Of a stretch of 47,652 bases of DNA, positions 17,801 through 25,347 are shown piece after piece. Position 1 is the first letter of the stretch. The number at the start of each line of letters is the position of its first letter. Origin of the DNA: Clostridia bacterium (GTDB lineage: Bacteria > Bacillota > Clostridia > Oscillospirales > Acutalibacteraceae); assembly GCA_017465085.1 (NCBI GenBank), contig JAFTWW010000051.1, positions 1-47,652 on the forward strand. The letters run 5' to 3'. Both the position numbers and the translations under genes were made by a program. Under the pieces are notes generated by a model. It was not told the origin of the DNA. It saw only the letters and a program-made list of their open reading frames with translations, and made no database searches.

Positions 17801-17977
17801 CACATTGAAATCACCGTAACAGGCTCACAGCGTGTTGTTGATATCGCTCTTAAGAAGAGTGAGGATATTGTGGGAGATACATTAGCCGAATCCCTTACAA
17901 ATGCCGCAACCGAGGGCTTTGTTAAGGAATGGGATATTAACGGCGAAACCGTAGAAATCGGCGTTAAGCGTATTTAA
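14831..17977 (+). CDS. ileS: Isoleucyl-tRNA synthetase
   Basis: A 1048-residue class I synthetase. The HIGH motif is at 54-57 in DGPPTANGKPHIGH, the KMSKS loop appears as QKMSKSKGN, the CP1 editing domain contains WTTTPWTLPSN, and a tRNA-anticodon-binding domain and a long C-terminal region follow. The signature GWDTHGLPVELEVEK and the length resemble the Thermus-like/eukaryote-like branch rather than the Escherichia/Staphylococcus branch (from memory of those sequences). The open frame extends eight codons upstream, but AAAGGAGT before the ATG at 14831 fixes the start. It is controlled by the isoleucine T-box. Confidence 0.97.
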   Translation: MYENVSPNFSVAEEKKIEKFWEEKKIFEKSIEERKDGEPYVFYDGPPTANGKPHIGHVLTRVIKDMIPRYRTMKGCMVPRKAGWDTHGLPVELEVEKLLGLDGKEQIEEYGLEPFIDHCKESVWKYKGMWEDFSKTVGFWADMDNPYVTYDNNFIESEWWALKQIFDKGLLYKGFKIVPYCPRCGTPLSSHEVAQGYKNVKERSAVVRFKVVGEDAYFLAWTTTPWTLPSNVALCVNPDETYCKVKAADGYVYYMAKALLDNILGKLSTEDTPAYQIIEEYKGSDLEYKEYEPLFDFVRPTCEKQNKKGHYITCDSYVTMTDGTGIVHIAPAFGEDDAKVGRRYDLPFVQFVDGQGNLTAETPYAGVFVKKADPLVLTDLDKMGLLFDAPKFEHDYPHCWRCDTPLIYYARESWFIKMTEVKDDLIRNNNTVNWIPESIGKGRFGDWLKNVQDWGISRNRYWGTPLNIWQCECGHLHSIGSIEELKSMSDNCPDDIDLHRPYIDGVTIKCSKCGKEMHRVPEVIDCWFDSGSMPFAQHHYPFENKDLFESQFPADFISEAVDQTRGWFYSLLAISTLIFNKAPFKNVIVLGHVQDENGQKMSKSKGNAVDPFEALETYGADAIRWYFYTNSAPWLPNRFHGKAVTEGQRKFMGTLWNTYAFYVLYANIDKFNPADYTLDKSKLTVMDKWLLSKLNSMVKAVDENLANYRIPEAARALQDFVDEMSNWYVRRCRERFWSEDLTDDKVTAYLTLYTALVTTAKAAAPMVPFMTESIYQNLVMSVDKSAPESIHLCDFPEVCEELIDGELEAAMDSVLEIVVLGRAARNGAVLKNRQPLNNMYVKSETKLDEFFTHIIKEELNIKNVSFTDEVDGFVSYNFKPQLKTVGPKYGKQLGEIRAALAELDGNAAKKELDNKGEITLKLPSGDVTLATEDLLIDAAQKEGYYTLSDNGFTVALDTVLTEELIEEGFVRELISKIQTMRKDAGFNVTDHIEITVTGSQRVVDIALKKSEDIVGDTLAESLTNAATEGFVKEWDINGETVEIGVKRI

Positions 17978-17993
17978 TTTAGGAGTTGATTAT

Positions 17994-18374
17994 ATGCCCA
18001 AAGATAAAGATACATCCCAAAAATCCAAGGCAGAAACCATTAAGGAAATTAAAGAAAATATTGGTGCTGCCGCCGAAAAGGTTGGCGCAAAAATCAACGA
18101 GCCCGTTGAAAAATACGGTAACGCTGTTGCAAACAATTTAGGGCTGATTATCAAAACTATAGCCTTTGTAGTTGCTTTCGCTATAATAATCCTCACATTT
18201 TTAGCGGCTTTTCTCGTATTCTCAAAGCAACCGCTATATATCGCAATTTCTCTTGGAATTGTGATACTTGGTACGGTTATCGCGGCAATTACACTATTTT
18301 TAATCTACGGTCTGGGCCATTTGATAATACAAAACAATGAGATTCTCAAAAGACTCAGGGATTTGAAAAAATAA
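17994..18374 (+). CDS. Small two-helix membrane protein of unknown function
   Basis: A 126-residue protein. A charged N-terminal region (about 1-45), rich in K, E and A and probably an amphipathic helix, is followed by two membrane helices at about 52-77 and 81-106 and a short charged C-terminus. The layout resembles holin-like or phage-shock-type small membrane proteins, but I recognise no family. It lies 16 bases after ileS and before a terminator, so it probably shares the T-box-controlled transcript. Confidence 0.6.
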   Translation: MPKDKDTSQKSKAETIKEIKENIGAAAEKVGAKINEPVEKYGNAVANNLGLIIKTIAFVVAFAIIILTFLAAFLVFSKQPLYIAISLGIVILGTVIAAITLFLIYGLGHLIIQNNEILKRLRDLKK

Positions 18375-18383
18375 ATCATTAAA

Positions 18384-18413
18384 AAGGGCGGGAGATACAA
18401 ATCTTCCGCCCTT
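18384..18413 (+). terminator. Terminator of the ileS operon
   Basis: AAGGGCGGGAGAT (18384-18396) pairs with ATCTTCCGCCCTT (18401-18413) with one G-T position and a four-base loop, followed by ATTTTAT. Confidence 0.85.
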
Positions 18414-18424
18414 ATTTTATACTC

Positions 18425-18469
18425 TTGTATTTTTTCAGATTTATGGTATAATATATCTTGATATATTAT
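18425..18469 (+). promoter_or_regulatory. ltaS-like gene promoter with a long palindrome
   Basis: TATAAT at 18447-18452 with TTGTAT at 18425-18430 (16-base spacer). ATAATATATC (18448-18457) and GATATATTAT (18460-18469) form a perfect inverted repeat with a two-base centre, covering the -10 and the expected start site. It could be an operator or a short 5' hairpin. Confidence 0.6.
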
Positions 18470-18491
18470 TTTTAATAGGAAGGCTTGCTTA

Positions 18492-20801
18492 ATGAGTTTC
18501 TTGAAGGATAAATTTAATACTCTCTTAAAGGTGCTTAAAGCGTTTTTTACGGTAACGCTTCCCCACCTTGCTAAAACCTACATCCCCATATTTTTCAAAG
18601 ATATTGCGCCTAAGTTTTTCAAGGAAACTTTACCCGCTTTTATGAAGGAATCCTTTGAGGTTACCTCCACTAAACGCTCCAAGAAAATCGGCGCGATTGT
18701 TGCCGCTATACTTGTTTTAATAGTAGTGCTTGATTCGAAGCAGTTCACCATGCAAACCTTCGCGGCAAAGTGGATACTACTTGCTTTCTGCTTATTGTTC
18801 CCCCTGCTTATAGGTTTGATTATTGCATATACCATCAAGATTAAAAATAAGCTCATCCATAAAATATGGCATTTTGTACTTTTATTTGTAATGCCCATTG
18901 TTTCAATATCTATGACCGAGTGCCTTAACGGTATCTTTATTTATGATATGACTCATCGCGGCTTTTACGGCAACTATCTTTTAATTCTCTTACTCCACTT
19001 TTTAATTTATGCTGTTTCGGGAAGCCTTAAGCTTTCTATACTCATTGTTAACCCCATTCTTTACGGTTTCGCGCTTGCACACTGTTACGTTATGGAGTTC
19101 AGAGGCACACCCTTTATTCCTATGGACTTTTTCAGCATAAAAACCGCAGCTAATGTTGCAAATACCTATGAGTACAAGCTTTTATACACCGTTTTAACTG
19201 CAACCCTTATTTTAATCTTTATTATCGTTGTTGCCATAAAGCTTAAAAAACCCGATTTCCACCCCATAACCAAGGTGGTATCCCGTACCTTTATGGGAAC
19301 TGTATTTGCAGTTTTAATGTCCCTTTTCTATTTCACCTCTATCTTTGCAGATATGGGTATTAAGCCTGATTTCTGGAATCAAAACAGAGGCTACCGCAAC
19401 TACGGTTTTGCTTGGAATTTCTTCTGTAACACTAAATATCTCTTTATGTCCACCCCCTCGGATTACGATCCCGACCAAATCAGCGGATTTGTAGAGGAAA
19501 CTGTGGATGAGGAAAAGGAAGATGTTACGGTTGAGGTTACCGAGAGCACTCCCAATATCATCTGCATTATGAATGAATCATGGTCGGATTTATCGGTGCT
19601 TGGCGATTTCACCACCAACGAACCGTATATGCCATATATTAACAGCCTTACCGAAAATGTTGTTAAGGGCAATCTTTATGTTCCAGTTATAGGCGCAGGT
19701 ACCTCAAATACCGAATTTGAGTTCCTTACAGGCCACTCAACCGCATTTTTACCCTCAGGAAGCAATGCGTATATGCTCTATATCAAAAATCCCATCGCTT
19801 CTATAGCCTCAACCTTAGAAGCACAGGGCTATTCCTCTCTTGCATTCCATCCTTATTATAAGAGCGGTTGGAACAGAGTTAATGTGTATAACTATATGGG
19901 TTATAATAAGCAGATGTTCCTTGAAGAAATAATGGATATAACCCTTATGAACGATTATATGCAGAACGGCAACGATGCCGATTATCTGCAATCCCTTATA
20001 ACCCAGAGATACCCCGAAAATCCCAATATGATTATAAGGCAGTATATAAGCGATTCTTATAACTACGATGTTCTTATCGATGAGTATGAAAACCGTGATA
20101 CCTCTGTCCCCTTCTTTGCATTTAATGTTACCATGCAGAATCACGGTGGATATACTACCAGCAGTATGAACTTTAACGAAAGCATTTATGTTACCTCATC
20201 AGAAAAGGTTTATCCCAAGGCAAACAGATACCTTTCTCTCGTTAAGGAAACCGATAATGCTTTCCAGAAGATTGTAAACTATTTCGAGAATGTTGATGAG
20301 CCCACCGTTATCTGTATGTTTGGTGACCATCAGCCCTCAATTGAAACCGCTTTTGTTGCCGAGCTTTTGGGTGTTAAGAATCTTTCTGACCTCACTCCCG
20401 AGCAGGAACAAAGAAGGCATCTTACCCCCTTTATTATCTGGGCGAACTACGATATTGATGAAAAGTTCATTGATAAGCTCAGCGTTAATTATCTCTCATC
20501 CTATGTACTTGATATAGCGGGTGTTGAGCTTACGGATTACAACAAGTATCTCATCAAGCTATCCGAGCAACTTCCAGTTATTGATACTGTGGGATATATT
20601 GATGCCGAGGGTAATTACTACAGATGGAGCCAATCCTCACCCTATCTCGAAACCTTAAGCGAATACGAAAGAATTCAGTATAACGGCATTTTCGATACCG
20701 ATAACAAAAAGAATGATATTTTCCTTATAGATGGCTACGAGCATAAGGCGACCGAGCCCGAAGAGGATAAGGAAAGAACTGTGGGAGAAACGGAAGAATA
20801 A
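18492..20801 (+). CDS. LTA synthase family sulfatase-fold protein
   Basis: A 769-residue membrane enzyme of the lipoteichoic-acid-synthase/MdoB group, which transfers glycerol-phosphate from phosphatidylglycerol to an envelope glycopolymer. About five hydrophobic segments between residues 65 and 285 anchor an extracellular alkaline-phosphatase-superfamily domain that starts near 353. The catalytic threonine is T404 in GAGTSNTEFEFLTG; N361-E362 and the later FGDHQPS motif supply metal ligands. An amphipathic N-terminal extension of about 60 residues is unusual, and the C-terminus is acidic. Whether the product is LTA or another polyglycerol-phosphate cannot be told. A NUDIX gene follows after one base, so they are probably cotranscribed. 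Confidence 0.88.
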   Translation: MSFLKDKFNTLLKVLKAFFTVTLPHLAKTYIPIFFKDIAPKFFKETLPAFMKESFEVTSTKRSKKIGAIVAAILVLIVVLDSKQFTMQTFAAKWILLAFCLLFPLLIGLIIAYTIKIKNKLIHKIWHFVLLFVMPIVSISMTECLNGIFIYDMTHRGFYGNYLLILLLHFLIYAVSGSLKLSILIVNPILYGFALAHCYVMEFRGTPFIPMDFFSIKTAANVANTYEYKLLYTVLTATLILIFIIVVAIKLKKPDFHPITKVVSRTFMGTVFAVLMSLFYFTSIFADMGIKPDFWNQNRGYRNYGFAWNFFCNTKYLFMSTPSDYDPDQISGFVEETVDEEKEDVTVEVTESTPNIICIMNESWSDLSVLGDFTTNEPYMPYINSLTENVVKGNLYVPVIGAGTSNTEFEFLTGHSTAFLPSGSNAYMLYIKNPIASIASTLEAQGYSSLAFHPYYKSGWNRVNVYNYMGYNKQMFLEEIMDITLMNDYMQNGNDADYLQSLITQRYPENPNMIIRQYISDSYNYDVLIDEYENRDTSVPFFAFNVTMQNHGGYTTSSMNFNESIYVTSSEKVYPKANRYLSLVKETDNAFQKIVNYFENVDEPTVICMFGDHQPSIETAFVAELLGVKNLSDLTPEQEQRRHLTPFIIWANYDIDEKFIDKLSVNYLSSYVLDIAGVELTDYNKYLIKLSEQLPVIDTVGYIDAEGNYYRWSQSSPYLETLSEYERIQYNGIFDTDNKKNDIFLIDGYEHKATEPEEDKERTVGETEE

Positions 20802-20802
20802 T

Positions 20803-21288
20803 ATGAGAAACACCACCCTTTGCCATATTGAGAGGGACGGCAAATACCTTATGCTCCATCGCATAAAGAAGAAAAACGACCTTAATCAGAATAAATGGGT
20901 TGGCATAGGCGGTAAGTTTGAGGATAAGGAAAGCCCCGAGCAATGTAATGCGCGCGAGGTTTTTGAGGAAACGGGGCTCACCCTTAAATCTGCAGATTAC
21001 CGCGGAATAGTGACCTTTGTTTCGGATAAATGGGAAACAGAATATATGCACCTTTTTGTTTCGAAAAGCTTTGAAGGTGAAATCAAGGAATGTGATGAAG
21101 GCGTTCTTCGATGGATTGATAAGGAAGAGCTTTTAACCCTTCCGCTTTGGATTGGTGATAAAATCTTCCTAAAACTCATAAATAATGATAAGCAGCCCTT
21201 CTTTTCTCTAAGACTGGAATACGTGGGAGAAGAGCTTATAAGCGCTATTCTCGACGGCAAAGAACTTAATCTGGATGTGGTTTTATGA
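20803..21288 (+). CDS. NUDIX hydrolase, MutT/8-oxo-dGTP diphosphatase-like
   Basis: A 161-residue hydrolase of nucleoside diphosphates linked to a moiety X. The complete NUDIX box runs from GGKFEDKESPEQ to REVFEETGL at about residues 38-60, with the metal-binding REVFEE core. It is close to the Firmicutes group annotated as 8-oxo-dGTP diphosphatase, which removes oxidised nucleotides, though the substrate is not provable by sequence. The open frame begins earlier, but the ATG at 20803, one base after the ltaS-like stop, matches the family start. Its TGA overlaps the next ATG (ATGA). Confidence 0.88.
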   Translation: MRNTTLCHIERDGKYLMLHRIKKKNDLNQNKWVGIGGKFEDKESPEQCNAREVFEETGLTLKSADYRGIVTFVSDKWETEYMHLFVSKSFEGEIKECDEGVLRWIDKEELLTLPLWIGDKIFLKLINNDKQPFFSLRLEYVGEELISAILDGKELNLDVVL

Positions 21289-21866
21289 AAATTTGTATAT
21301 ATGGAGCTTCCTCTAATATTATCGATTCGGTATATATTGAGGGTGGCGAAGATTTGGGAAGAAGACTTGCAAAACGCGGTCACGCCATTGTGTATGGCGG
21401 CGGCGCCGAGGGTATGATGGGCGCCGTTGCGCGAGGCATGAGCCAAGAAAACGGCGAAATAATCGGTATTGCTCCCTCCTTTTTCAAGGTGGATGGCGTG
21501 CTTTACGATAAGTGCACAAAATTTCTATATACCGATACTATGAGGGACCGCAAGAAGATGATGGAGGATCTCTCGGATGCTTTTTTAGTAACCCCAGGTG
21601 GAATTGGAACCTATGATGAATTTTTTGAAATTCTTACCCTAAGGCAGCTTTGCAAGCACTTAAAGCCCATCGCAATATTTGATATAAACGGTTATTTCAA
21701 GCCGCTCATCGATATGCTCGAACAAACAATTAAAGAAAAATTTATGCCGGATACCAACCGTAAGCTTTATTTTGTTTCGGATAATCCCGATGATATAATC
21801 GATTATCTTGAAAATTACAAGGCTACTGAGACCGACATTTCAACCCTTAAACACATTTCTAAGTAA
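21285..21866 (+). CDS. LOG-family (lysine decarboxylase-like) phosphoribohydrolase
   Basis: A 193-residue Rossmann-like protein of the LOG family. The VYGGGAEGMMGAVARG segment and the signature PGGIGTYDEFFE (near 105-116) are the nucleotide-binding and catalytic motifs. Relatives remove ribose 5'-phosphate from adenosine monophosphate derivatives; bacterial members are often misnamed lysine decarboxylases. The substrate in this organism is unknown. Overlap with the NUDIX gene by ATGA suggests coupled translation and perhaps a shared nucleotide-sanitising role (inference). Confidence 0.9.
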   Translation: MKICIYGASSNIIDSVYIEGGEDLGRRLAKRGHAIVYGGGAEGMMGAVARGMSQENGEIIGIAPSFFKVDGVLYDKCTKFLYTDTMRDRKKMMEDLSDAFLVTPGGIGTYDEFFEILTLRQLCKHLKPIAIFDINGYFKPLIDMLEQTIKEKFMPDTNRKLYFVSDNPDDIIDYLENYKATETDISTLKHISK

Positions 21867-21910
21867 TAAATCTGTAATTTCAACATTGGGGCGAGGCATA
21901 ACTTAAAGAT

Positions 21911-21932
21911 AAGGCTATGCTTTGCCTTTTTA
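21911..21932 (+). terminator. Possible terminator or attenuator hairpin before the DUF1538 gene
   Basis: AAGGC (21911-21915) pairs with GCCTT (21924-21928), followed by a T run, 18 bases before the next start codon. A longer fold is possible because AGGCA upstream also matches TGCCT. It may end the ltaS-NUDIX-LOG message or attenuate the downstream genes. Confidence 0.4.
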
Positions 21933-21949
21933 ATATTTTGGAGGAATAT

Positions 21950-23470
21950 ATGAACGGTATTTTAGATTCGTTAAAGGAATCCTTAAAATCTGTATTACCT
22001 ATAGCGGCCATTGTTTTGCTGCTTAGCGTTACCGCGGCTCCCTTGGGAACGGGTGTTTTGGTGCTGTTTTTATTTGGAACGCTCCTGCTCATCTCAGGTA
22101 TCAGCTTTTTTAACTTAGGCTCAGGTATTTCTATGGAGCCTTTAGGCGAAGGGCTTGGAAAACAGATAAGTAAATCTAAAAATATGTTTTTTCCTCTTAT
22201 TATCTGCTTTGTTCTCGGCGTTCTTATAACCGTTGCCGAGCCCGATTTACAGGTGCTTGCCGAACAGGTACCCTCCATACCTAACCTTGTACTTGTGCTT
22301 TGCGTAGCGGTTGGTGTTGGCGCATTTTTAAGTATTTCTATGATAAGAAGCCGTAAGGGTATTCCCCTTTCACGACTTTTACTTGTTTTTTATGCGATTA
22401 TAGTTATTCTTGCGTTTTTTGCCCCTGATGAATTTGTTCCCACCGCCTTTGATTCGGGCGGAGTTACAACGGGCCCCATAACCGTACCCTTCATTATGGC
22501 TCTTGGCGCAGGTATGGCTACCATAAGAAACGATAAGCGCTCGGGTGAAAACAGTTTCGGTCTTGTGGCGCTTTGCAGTATCGGTCCCATTCTTTCGGTG
22601 CTTATACTAAGCATCTGCTACAATCCTAATCCTGAAACAACCGAAACGGTTATCCCCGAGATTTTAACCACCAAGGATGCCTTTGCTCAGTTTTTATATG
22701 CTATCCCCCACTATGCCGAGGAGGTGCTTATTGGCCTTGCTCCCATAGTTGCAGTATTTTTTATCTTCCAGATTGCTTCAAAAAGATACCACAAGCATCA
22801 GATAACTAAAATCTGCATAGGCTTTGTTTATACATATATAGGGCTTGTGCTTTTCCTTACCGGCGCCAACGTTGGCTTTATGCCTGCGGGAAGGCTCATA
22901 GGAGCAACCGTTGCAGAGGGTAAATACAAATACCTATTGGTTGTAATCGGTATGCTTATTGGCTACTTTGTAGTTTTGGCAGAGCCTGCAATTCACTCGC
23001 TTAAAAAGCAGGTTTCCGAAGTAACTAAGGGCGCTGTTTCGCAAAAATCCATAGCAATTGCTCTTTCAGTAGGCGTATCAATAGCCGTTGGAATTTCGAT
23101 GCTCAGAGTAATAACGGGTATCCCCATCCTCCCCTTCTTAATTGTAGGTTATACTGTATCCCTAATAATAACATTCTTTGTACCGCCTATTTATACAGGT
23201 ATCGCTTTCGACTCGGGCGGAGTTGCTAGCGGACCTATGACCACCACCTTTATTCTCCCCTTCGCGCTCGGCGCTTGCAATGTTCTTGGCGGAAATGTTA
23301 TGACTGATGCATTCGGCATTGTGGCAATGATAGCCTTAGCCCCGCTTATAAGCATTCAGCTTTTAGGCTTTGGAGCTACTGTGAGGCGTAAAAAATCCCT
23401 CCAAAAAGCCCACGCTGAATTTATTCAAATTGAAGATGATATTATCTATTACGAGGAGGATTGCGCATGA
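21950..23470 (+). CDS. DUF1538-family polytopic membrane protein
   Basis: A 506-residue membrane protein of about 12 helices built from two related halves. Each half carries the motif AFDSGGV followed by (T/A)(T/S)GP, near residues 166 and 420, then a glycine-rich helix and FG(L/I)VA. Such paired, helix-breaking motifs are typical of secondary transporters, and DUF1538 proteins are thought to be transporters of unknown substrate. The open frame starts at 21917, but GGAGG at 21940-21944 points to the ATG at 21950. Its TGA overlaps the ATG of the PII-like gene, so the PII-like protein is a likely partner (inference). Confidence 0.85.
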   Translation: MNGILDSLKESLKSVLPIAAIVLLLSVTAAPLGTGVLVLFLFGTLLLISGISFFNLGSGISMEPLGEGLGKQISKSKNMFFPLIICFVLGVLITVAEPDLQVLAEQVPSIPNLVLVLCVAVGVGAFLSISMIRSRKGIPLSRLLLVFYAIIVILAFFAPDEFVPTAFDSGGVTTGPITVPFIMALGAGMATIRNDKRSGENSFGLVALCSIGPILSVLILSICYNPNPETTETVIPEILTTKDAFAQFLYAIPHYAEEVLIGLAPIVAVFFIFQIASKRYHKHQITKICIGFVYTYIGLVLFLTGANVGFMPAGRLIGATVAEGKYKYLLVVIGMLIGYFVVLAEPAIHSLKKQVSEVTKGAVSQKSIAIALSVGVSIAVGISMLRVITGIPILPFLIVGYTVSLIITFFVPPIYTGIAFDSGGVASGPMTTTFILPFALGACNVLGGNVMTDAFGIVAMIALAPLISIQLLGFGATVRRKKSLQKAHAEFIQIEDDIIYYEEDCA

Positions 23471-24144
23471 GCAAACAGCAGGTAAATCAGATTATGCTGC
23501 TCATATCTGTAGTGGAATACGGCAAGGCATCCAAGCTTATGAAAAGCCTTGATAATATGAATATCCGTATGCATATTCAAAGCTTAGGCTTTGGCACAGC
23601 GCCTACCGAAATGATGGATATTTTCGGCCTTGGTACCAAGGATAAGGATATACTTTTCAGCTTTGCTACCGAAGAGGCGGTTAAGAATTTTGCCGCAGAT
23701 TTCGCTGATAATTTCGCGAGAAATTCCCAGTACGGCGGAATCGTTTTTGTAATAAAGCTTTCGGCTATTAACCGTATTGCCGCAGAAATTATAACCCGCC
23801 ACCAACAAGAGATAAAAGGAGTTGATGCTGATATGAAGAGTGAACACAAGCACAATCTTATAATGATAACCGTAAATCAAGGATATGTAAACGAGGTTAT
23901 GCAAACTGCAAAACGGGCAGGCGCCACGGGTGGCACCGTTATTAAAGGCCGCCTTGCAGAGATCGAAAATTTCAAGGAGATTGCAAATATTGAAGTTGAA
24001 GAAGAACGCGAAATAATTTTAATCATGGCTCCTGCCGACACAAGCGCAACTATTATGGAAGAGGTTAACCGCGAATTCGGCATCAAAACCGAAGCAAAAG
24101 GAATTCTCTGCTCAATACCCATTGAAACAGCATACAAAATCTAA
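23467..24144 (+). CDS. Double-length PII-like signalling protein
   Basis: A 225-residue protein, twice the usual PII length of about 112. Both halves have the PII-type beta-alpha-beta opening, IMLLISVVEYGKASKLMKSL and later NLIMITVNQGYVNEVMQTAK; the second half has the clear PII pattern ATGGTVIKGR, then EREIILIMAP. The usual T-loop tyrosine that GlnB/GlnK use for uridylylation is not evident. PII proteins bind ATP/ADP and 2-oxoglutarate or other ligands and gate transporters by their T-loops. Overlap with DUF1538 (ATGA) and the Shine-Dalgarno GAGGAGG inside that gene suggest coupled expression. Ligand and effect are unknown. Confidence 0.82.
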   Translation: MSKQQVNQIMLLISVVEYGKASKLMKSLDNMNIRMHIQSLGFGTAPTEMMDIFGLGTKDKDILFSFATEEAVKNFAADFADNFARNSQYGGIVFVIKLSAINRIAAEIITRHQQEIKGVDADMKSEHKHNLIMITVNQGYVNEVMQTAKRAGATGGTVIKGRLAEIENFKEIANIEVEEEREIILIMAPADTSATIMEEVNREFGIKTEAKGILCSIPIETAYKI

Positions 24145-24150
24145 TAAATT

Positions 24151-24179
24151 AAAGGGAGTAGGTCAAACCTACTCCCTTT
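24151..24179. terminator. Bidirectional terminator between the PII-like gene and spoIIID
   Basis: AAAGGGAGTAGG (24151-24162) and CCTACTCCCTTT (24168-24179) form a 12-base stem with a five-base loop; T-rich sequence follows on the plus strand and A/T-rich on the minus strand. Confidence 0.88.
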
Positions 24180-24181
24180 TC

Positions 24182-24430
24182 TTATATACCTTTATATTTC
24201 TTTCTTGTAGCCATTCCGCCTCTGATATGGCGTTCAAGCTTATTCTTTTCAAGAATTTTCTTTACACAGCGATAAAGCTGTGGATTATCCTTAGAAAGCC
24301 TCTCGGTAACATCCTTATGTACTGTGGATTTACTTACCTTAAAAACCTTTGCCGCCGCTCTCACGGTGGCGCCTGTTTCTATTATGTATTCACCGAGAGC
24401 TACCGCTCTTTCTGTTGTGCCTTCCCTCAT
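24182..24430 (-). CDS. spoIIID: Sporulation transcriptional regulator SpoIIID
   Basis: An 82-residue DNA-binding protein of the mother cell during sporulation, which activates and represses many sigma-E genes and helps produce sigma-K. The HTH is at about residues 20-45 (ATVRAAAKVFKVSKSTVHKDV) and is followed by the basic C-terminal stretch that also touches DNA. Length and sequence are typical of the family. AGGAG at 24443-24439 supports the ATG at 24430. A near-perfect sigma-E promoter precedes it. It is monocistronic, sharing a terminator with the PII-like gene. Confidence 0.95.
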   Translation of the reverse strand: MREGTTERAVALGEYIIETGATVRAAAKVFKVSKSTVHKDVTERLSKDNPQLYRCVKKILEKNKLERHIRGGMATRKKYKGI

Positions 24431-24458
24431 ACAATCAACTCCTAAAAGGACCTAATAA

Positions 24459-24487
24459 ATTGTATGAAAGCATTTTATAAAATATGC
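24459..24487 (-). promoter_or_regulatory. Sigma-E promoter of spoIIID
   Basis: On the minus strand GCATATT (24487-24481), a 14-base spacer and CATACAAT (24466-24459) match the mother-cell sigma-E consensus. The start would be near 24452, giving a leader of about 20 bases with a good Shine-Dalgarno site. Confidence 0.85.
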
Positions 24488-24522
24488 GCCGCTCTTTTGA
24501 TTAAAAATGGTCATTCATAAAC

Positions 24523-24564
24523 AAAAAAGCTCCTATTCAAAAACACTTTGAATAGGAGTTTTTT
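24523..24564. terminator. Terminator of the histidine operon
   Basis: CTCCTATTCAAA (24530-24541) pairs with TTTGAATAGGAG (24547-24558), flanked by A6 and T6 runs, 28 bases beyond the last his-operon stop. It can function in both directions. Confidence 0.88.
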
Positions 24565-24591
24565 ATTATGCTGATAGTTCGACATTTCTTA

Positions 24592-25347
24592 TCACAAAAA
24601 AGCTTCATAACTTGGATTTTGGAAATCAAAAGCAACTGTATCGGCGCTATGGCTATCGCTCGAAAGAATAAATTTACCGCCGTTTTCCTTAATGTATCTT
24701 ATAATATCTTCATCAGGATAAGCGGTGGTTTTATAGCCCCGTGAAATTGCGCCCGTGTTTATTTCAAATGGTATATTAAAGGGCAGCAGTTTATCCACCG
24801 CCTCTTTCCAAGCAGAAATATAGCGCGGATGATTCTTATCAAACAGAGCTTCTTTTTCGCTGAATTTCGTAATTAAATCAAAATGCCCTATTACATCGGC
24901 GTTTGTTCTTTCGGCCACATTGCCCACCAAGCAGTAGTATTCTTCAACCAGCGCATAAACATCTCCTCCGAAATGCTTTTTCGCCGCATCCGAAAGGTGC
25001 GCGGCAGTATTATCAACAGGAATATACTCCCCGTCCTTTTTAACATAATGCACCGAACCGATTACATAATCTAAATTATGTGTAGGAATATCCGAATAAT
25101 AATCTTGCTCTATACCGCATAAAATCTTAATTTTATCGCGATATTTTACTTTCAGATTTTCTATTTCGCATATATACTCATCAATGCTATCTTTTTTTAT
25201 GCAATATTCTTCATCAAAACAGGTATAGGAATGGTCGGAAAAACCTATCACCTTAAGACCTTTTTTTATTGCGGAAAGAACCATCTCTTCGGGTGTGTTT
25301 TTACCATCGGAAAAAACGGTATGAATATGAAGGTCTTGAGTTATCAT
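24592..25347 (-). CDS. PHP-family histidinol-phosphatase
   Basis: A 251-residue phosphoesterase. PHP metal-ligand motifs are present: [11 protein letters not shown] at the start, FSDHSYT near 38-44, CGIEQDYY near 76-83, GSVHYVKK near 91-98, VIGHFDLI and SSDSHS near the end. By position at the end of the his operon it most likely hydrolyses L-histidinol phosphate to histidinol, the step that a HisB phosphatase domain or HisJ/HisK performs elsewhere; HisB here has only the dehydratase domain. It overlaps hisIE by ATGA. Confidence 0.88.
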   Translation of the reverse strand: MITQDLHIHTVFSDGKNTPEEMVLSAIKKGLKVIGFSDHSYTCFDEEYCIKKDSIDEYICEIENLKVKYRDKIKILCGIEQDYYSDIPTHNLDYVIGSVHYVKKDGEYIPVDNTAAHLSDAAKKHFGGDVYALVEEYYCLVGNVAERTNADVIGHFDLITKFSEKEALFDKNHPRYISAWKEAVDKLLPFNIPFEINTGAISRGYKTTAYPDEDIIRYIKENGGKFILSSDSHSADTVAFDFQNPSYEAFL

